A stretch of 64,000 bases of DNA from Nemertoderma westbladi (taxonomy: Eukaryota > Xenacoelomorpha > Nemertodermatida > Nemertodermatidae). Both the position numbers and the translations under genes were made by a program. This document shows positions 60,701 through 64,000 of this stretch, piece by piece. Location: NCBI GenBank assembly GCA_032718475.1, contig JAUCBJ010001919.1, positions 1 to 64,000 on the forward strand. The letters run 5' to 3'. Within the stretch, counting starts at the first letter, position 1. Every line of letters begins with the position of its first letter. The notes beneath the pieces were generated by a model. It was given only the letters and a program-made list of their open reading frames with translations. It did not search any database and was not told where the DNA came from.

Positions 60701-63700
60701 TTACTGAATGTCCTCCTACATTACATTACTGAATGTCCTCCTACATTACTGAATATCCTCCTACATTACATTACTGAATGTCCTCCTACAGTACTGAAAG
60801 TCCTCATACAGTACTGAATGTCCTCCTACAGTACTGAATGTCCTCCTACATTACTGAATATCCTCCTACATTACTGAATGTCCTCCTACATTACATTACT
60901 GAATGTCCTCCTACATTACTGAATGTCCTCCTACATTACATTACTGAATGTCCTCCTACATTACTGAATATCCTCCTACATTACTGAATGTCCTCCTACA
61001 TTACTGAATGTCCTCCTACATTACTGAATGTCCTCCTACATTACTGAATGTCCTCCTACATTACTGAATGTCCTCCTACATTACATTACTGAATGTCCTC
61101 CTACATTACATTACTGAATGTCCTCCTACATTACTGAATGTCCTCCTACATTACTGAATGTCCTCCTACATTACTGAATGTCCTCCTACATTACTGAATG
61201 TCCTCCTACATTACTGAATGTCCTCCTACATTACTGAATGTCCTCCTACATTACTGAATGTCCTCCTACATTACTGAATGTCCTCCTACATTACTGAATG
61301 TCCTCCTACATTACTGAATGTCCTCCTACATTACTGAATGTCCTCCTACATTACTGAATGTCCTCCTACATTACTGAATGTCCTCCTACATTACTGAATG
61401 TCCTCCTACATTACTGAATGTCCTCCTACATTACTGAATGTCCTCCTACATTACTGAATGTCCTCCTACATTACATTACTGAATGTCCTCCTACATTACT
61501 GAATATCCTCCTACATTACATTACTGAATGTCCTCCTACAGTACTGAAAGTCCTCCTACAGTACTGAATGTCCTCCTACAGTACTGAATGTCCTCCTACA
61601 TTACTGAATATCCTCCTACATTACTGAATGTCCTCCTACATTACATTACTGAATGTCCTCCTACATTACTGAATGTCCTCCTACATTACATTACTGAATG
61701 TCCTCCTACATTACTGAATATCCTCCTACATTACTGAATGTCCTCCTACATTACTGAATGTCCTCCTACATTACTGAATGTCCTCCTACATTACTGAATG
61801 TCCTCCTACATTACTGAATGTCCTCCTACATTACTGAATGTCCTCCTACATTACTGAATGTCCTCCTACATTACTGAATGTCCTCCTACATTACATTACT
61901 GAATGTCCTCCTACATTACTGAATGTCCTCCTACAGTACTGAATGTCCTCCTACATTACTGAATGTCCTCCTACATTACTGAATATCCTCCTACAGTACT
62001 GAATGTCCTCCTACAGTACTGAATGTCCTCCTACAGTACTGAATGTCCTCCTACAGTACTGAATGTCCTCCTACATTACTGAATATCCTCCTACATTACT
62101 GAATGTCCTCCTACATTACATTACTGAATGTCCTCCTACATTACATTACTGAATGTCCTCCTACATTACTGAATATCCTCCTACATTACTGAATATCCTC
62201 CTACATTACATTACTGAATGTCCTCCTACATTACATTACTGAATGTCCTCCTACATTACAGTACTGAATGTCCTCCTACAGTACTGAATGTCCTCCTACA
62301 GTACTGAATGTCCTCCTACAGTACTGAATGTCCTCCTACATTACTGAATGTCCTCCTACATTACATTACTGAATGTCCTCCTACATTACTGAATATCCTC
62401 CTACCTTACTGAATGTCCTCCTACATTACATTACTGAATGTCCTCCTACATTACATTACTGAATGTCCTCCTACATTACTGAATATCCTCCTACATTACT
62501 GAATATCCTCCTACATTACATTACTGAATGTCCTCCTACATTACATTACTGAATGTCCTCCTACATTACATTACTGAATGTCCTCCTACATTACATTACT
62601 GAATGTCCTCCTACATTACATTACTGAATGTCCTCCTACATTACATTACTGAATGTCCTCCTACATTACTGAATGTCCTTCTACATTACTGAATGTCCTC
62701 CTACATTACATTACTGAATGTCCTCCTACATTACTGAATGTCCTCCTACATTACATTACTGAATGTCCTCCTACATTACTGAATGTCCTCCTACATTACA
62801 TTACTGAATGTCCTCCTACATTACTGAATATCCTCCTACATTACTGAATGTCCTCCTACATTACTGAATGTCCTCCTACATTACTGAATGTCCTCCTACA
62901 TTACTGAATGTCCTCCTACATTACTGAATGTCCACCTACATTACTGAATGTCCTCCTACATTACTGAATGTCCTCCTACATTACATTACTGAATGTCCTC
63001 CTACATTACTGAATGTCCTCCTACAGTACTGAATGTCCTCCTACATTACTGAATGTCCTCCTACATTACTGAATATCCTCCTACAGTACTGAATGTCCTC
63101 CTACAGTACTGAATGTCCTCCTACAGTACTGAATGTCCTCCTACAGTACTGAATGTCCTCCTACATTACTGAATATCCTCCTACATTACTGAATGTCCTC
63201 CTACATTACATTACTGAATGTCCTCCTACATTACATTACTGAATGTCCTCCTACATTACATTACTGAATGTCCTCCTACATTACATTACTGAATGTCCTC
63301 CTACATTACTGAATGTCCTTCTACATTACTGAATGTCCTCCTACATTACATTACTGAATGTCCTCCTACATTACATTACTGAATGTCCTTCTACATTACT
63401 GAATGTCCTCCTACATTACTGAATGTCCTCCTACATTACATTACTGAATGTCCTTCTACATTACTGAATGTCCTCCTACATTACATTACTGAATGTCCTC
63501 CTACATTACTGAATGTCCTCCTACATTACATTACTGAATGTCCTCCTACATTACATTACTGAATGTCCTCCTACATTACTGAACATCCTCCTACAGTACT
63601 GAATGTCCTCCTACAGTACTGAATGTCCTCCTACAGTACTGAATGTCCTCCTACAGTACTGAATGTCCTCCTACATTACATTACTGAATGTCCTCCTACA

Positions 63701-64000
63701 TTACTGAATGTCCTCCTACATTACTGAATGTCCTCCTACATTACTGAATGTCCTCCTACATTACTGAATGTCCTCCTACAGTACTGAATGTCCTCCTACA
63801 TTACTGAATGTCCTCCTACATTACATTACTGAATGTCCTCCTACATTACTGAATGTCCTCCTACAGTACTGAATGTCCTCCTACATTACTGAATGTCCTC
63901 CTACATTACTGAATGTCCTCCTACATTACTGAATGTCCTCCTACATTACTGAATGTCCTCCTACATTACATTACTGAATGTCTTCCTACAGTACTGAATG
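51730..64000. repeat. ~6.3-kb higher-order repeat, two copies
   Basis: Markers recur about 6.3 kb apart. CTCGTACAGTACT occurs at 51729 and 58059, GAAAGTCCTCATAC at about 52831 and 59181, CTACCTTACT at 56101 and 62401, and GAACATCC at 57266 and 63581. The second copy contains its own internal duplication of about 1.6 kb: GTACAGTACT at 58061 and 59676, GAATGCCCTC at 58511 and 60126. Confidence 0.8.

Larger units (their letters stand above)
38000..64000. repeat. 20-bp satellite array, right block (runs off the window)
   Basis: This is the same satellite as the left block, continuing after LINE-C to the last base: 26 kb of 20-bp units with 25-bp ATTAC-extended units mixed in. The first bases repeat TGAAT from the left border. 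Marker variants GAACATCC at about 39706, 44036, 47616, 49351, 50936, 57266 and 63581 show nested higher-order repeats. Three similar 64-codon open frames (50013, 56353, 62653) are by-products of frame changes caused by 25-bp units, not genes. Confidence 0.97.

Overview
The window looks like repeat-rich DNA from an animal genome, probably an invertebrate. The evidence is a novel-type protein kinase C of the delta/theta subfamily (a metazoan architecture), three different APE-type LINE retrotransposons, and long satellite arrays, with AT-rich DNA between them. The species cannot be named from the sequence. No tRNA, rRNA, CRISPR array or bacterial operon structure was seen.

Layout. 1-2051 is AT-rich non-coding DNA holding an 809-bp foldback (inverted-repeat) element at 349-1157. 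2052-4196 (minus) is a complete, uninterrupted 714-codon protein kinase C reading frame, GC-rich against AT-rich flanks and without introns, so it may be a retrogene. 5113 to about 9608 (minus) is LINE-A: a charged helical ORF1 and an endonuclease/reverse transcriptase ORF2. The two overlap in different frames, with a GGGTTTT heptamer exactly in phase for a -1 ribosomal frameshift. 10764-12347 (plus) is LINE-B, a 5'-truncated reverse-transcriptase fragment with two in-frame stops. Its 3' end runs within 36 bp into a 44-bp satellite (12384-15708, about 75 units). A 300-bp AT-rich spacer follows, ending in a copy of a motif that also occurs near its start.

16009 to the end of the window is one huge array of a 20-bp satellite (consensus CTACATTACTGAATGTCCTC, plus 25-bp units carrying an extra ATTAC). 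It is organised into nested higher-order repeats of roughly 1.6, 1.95, 3.3-3.8, 4.3 and 6.3 kb. The array is split once by LINE-C (33021-37999, minus), a full-length CR1/L2-like element with a 5-bp target duplication (TGAAT) and a (TTGAT)4 tail. LINE-C has ORF1 and ORF2 in the same frame, separated only by one TGA followed by CTA, a context known for stop-codon readthrough. Uninterrupted paralogous copies of the same higher-order repeat preserve the empty insertion site, so LINE-C landed after the array had amplified.

How it fits together. The only host gene is the kinase. The rest is selfish or structural DNA: LINEs that insert in or beside satellites, and satellites that spread by unequal exchange. 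The most interesting signals are the two distinct recoding junctions in LINE-A and LINE-C. In each, ORF2 has no ATG upstream of the endonuclease, so ORF2 should be made as a fusion to ORF1.
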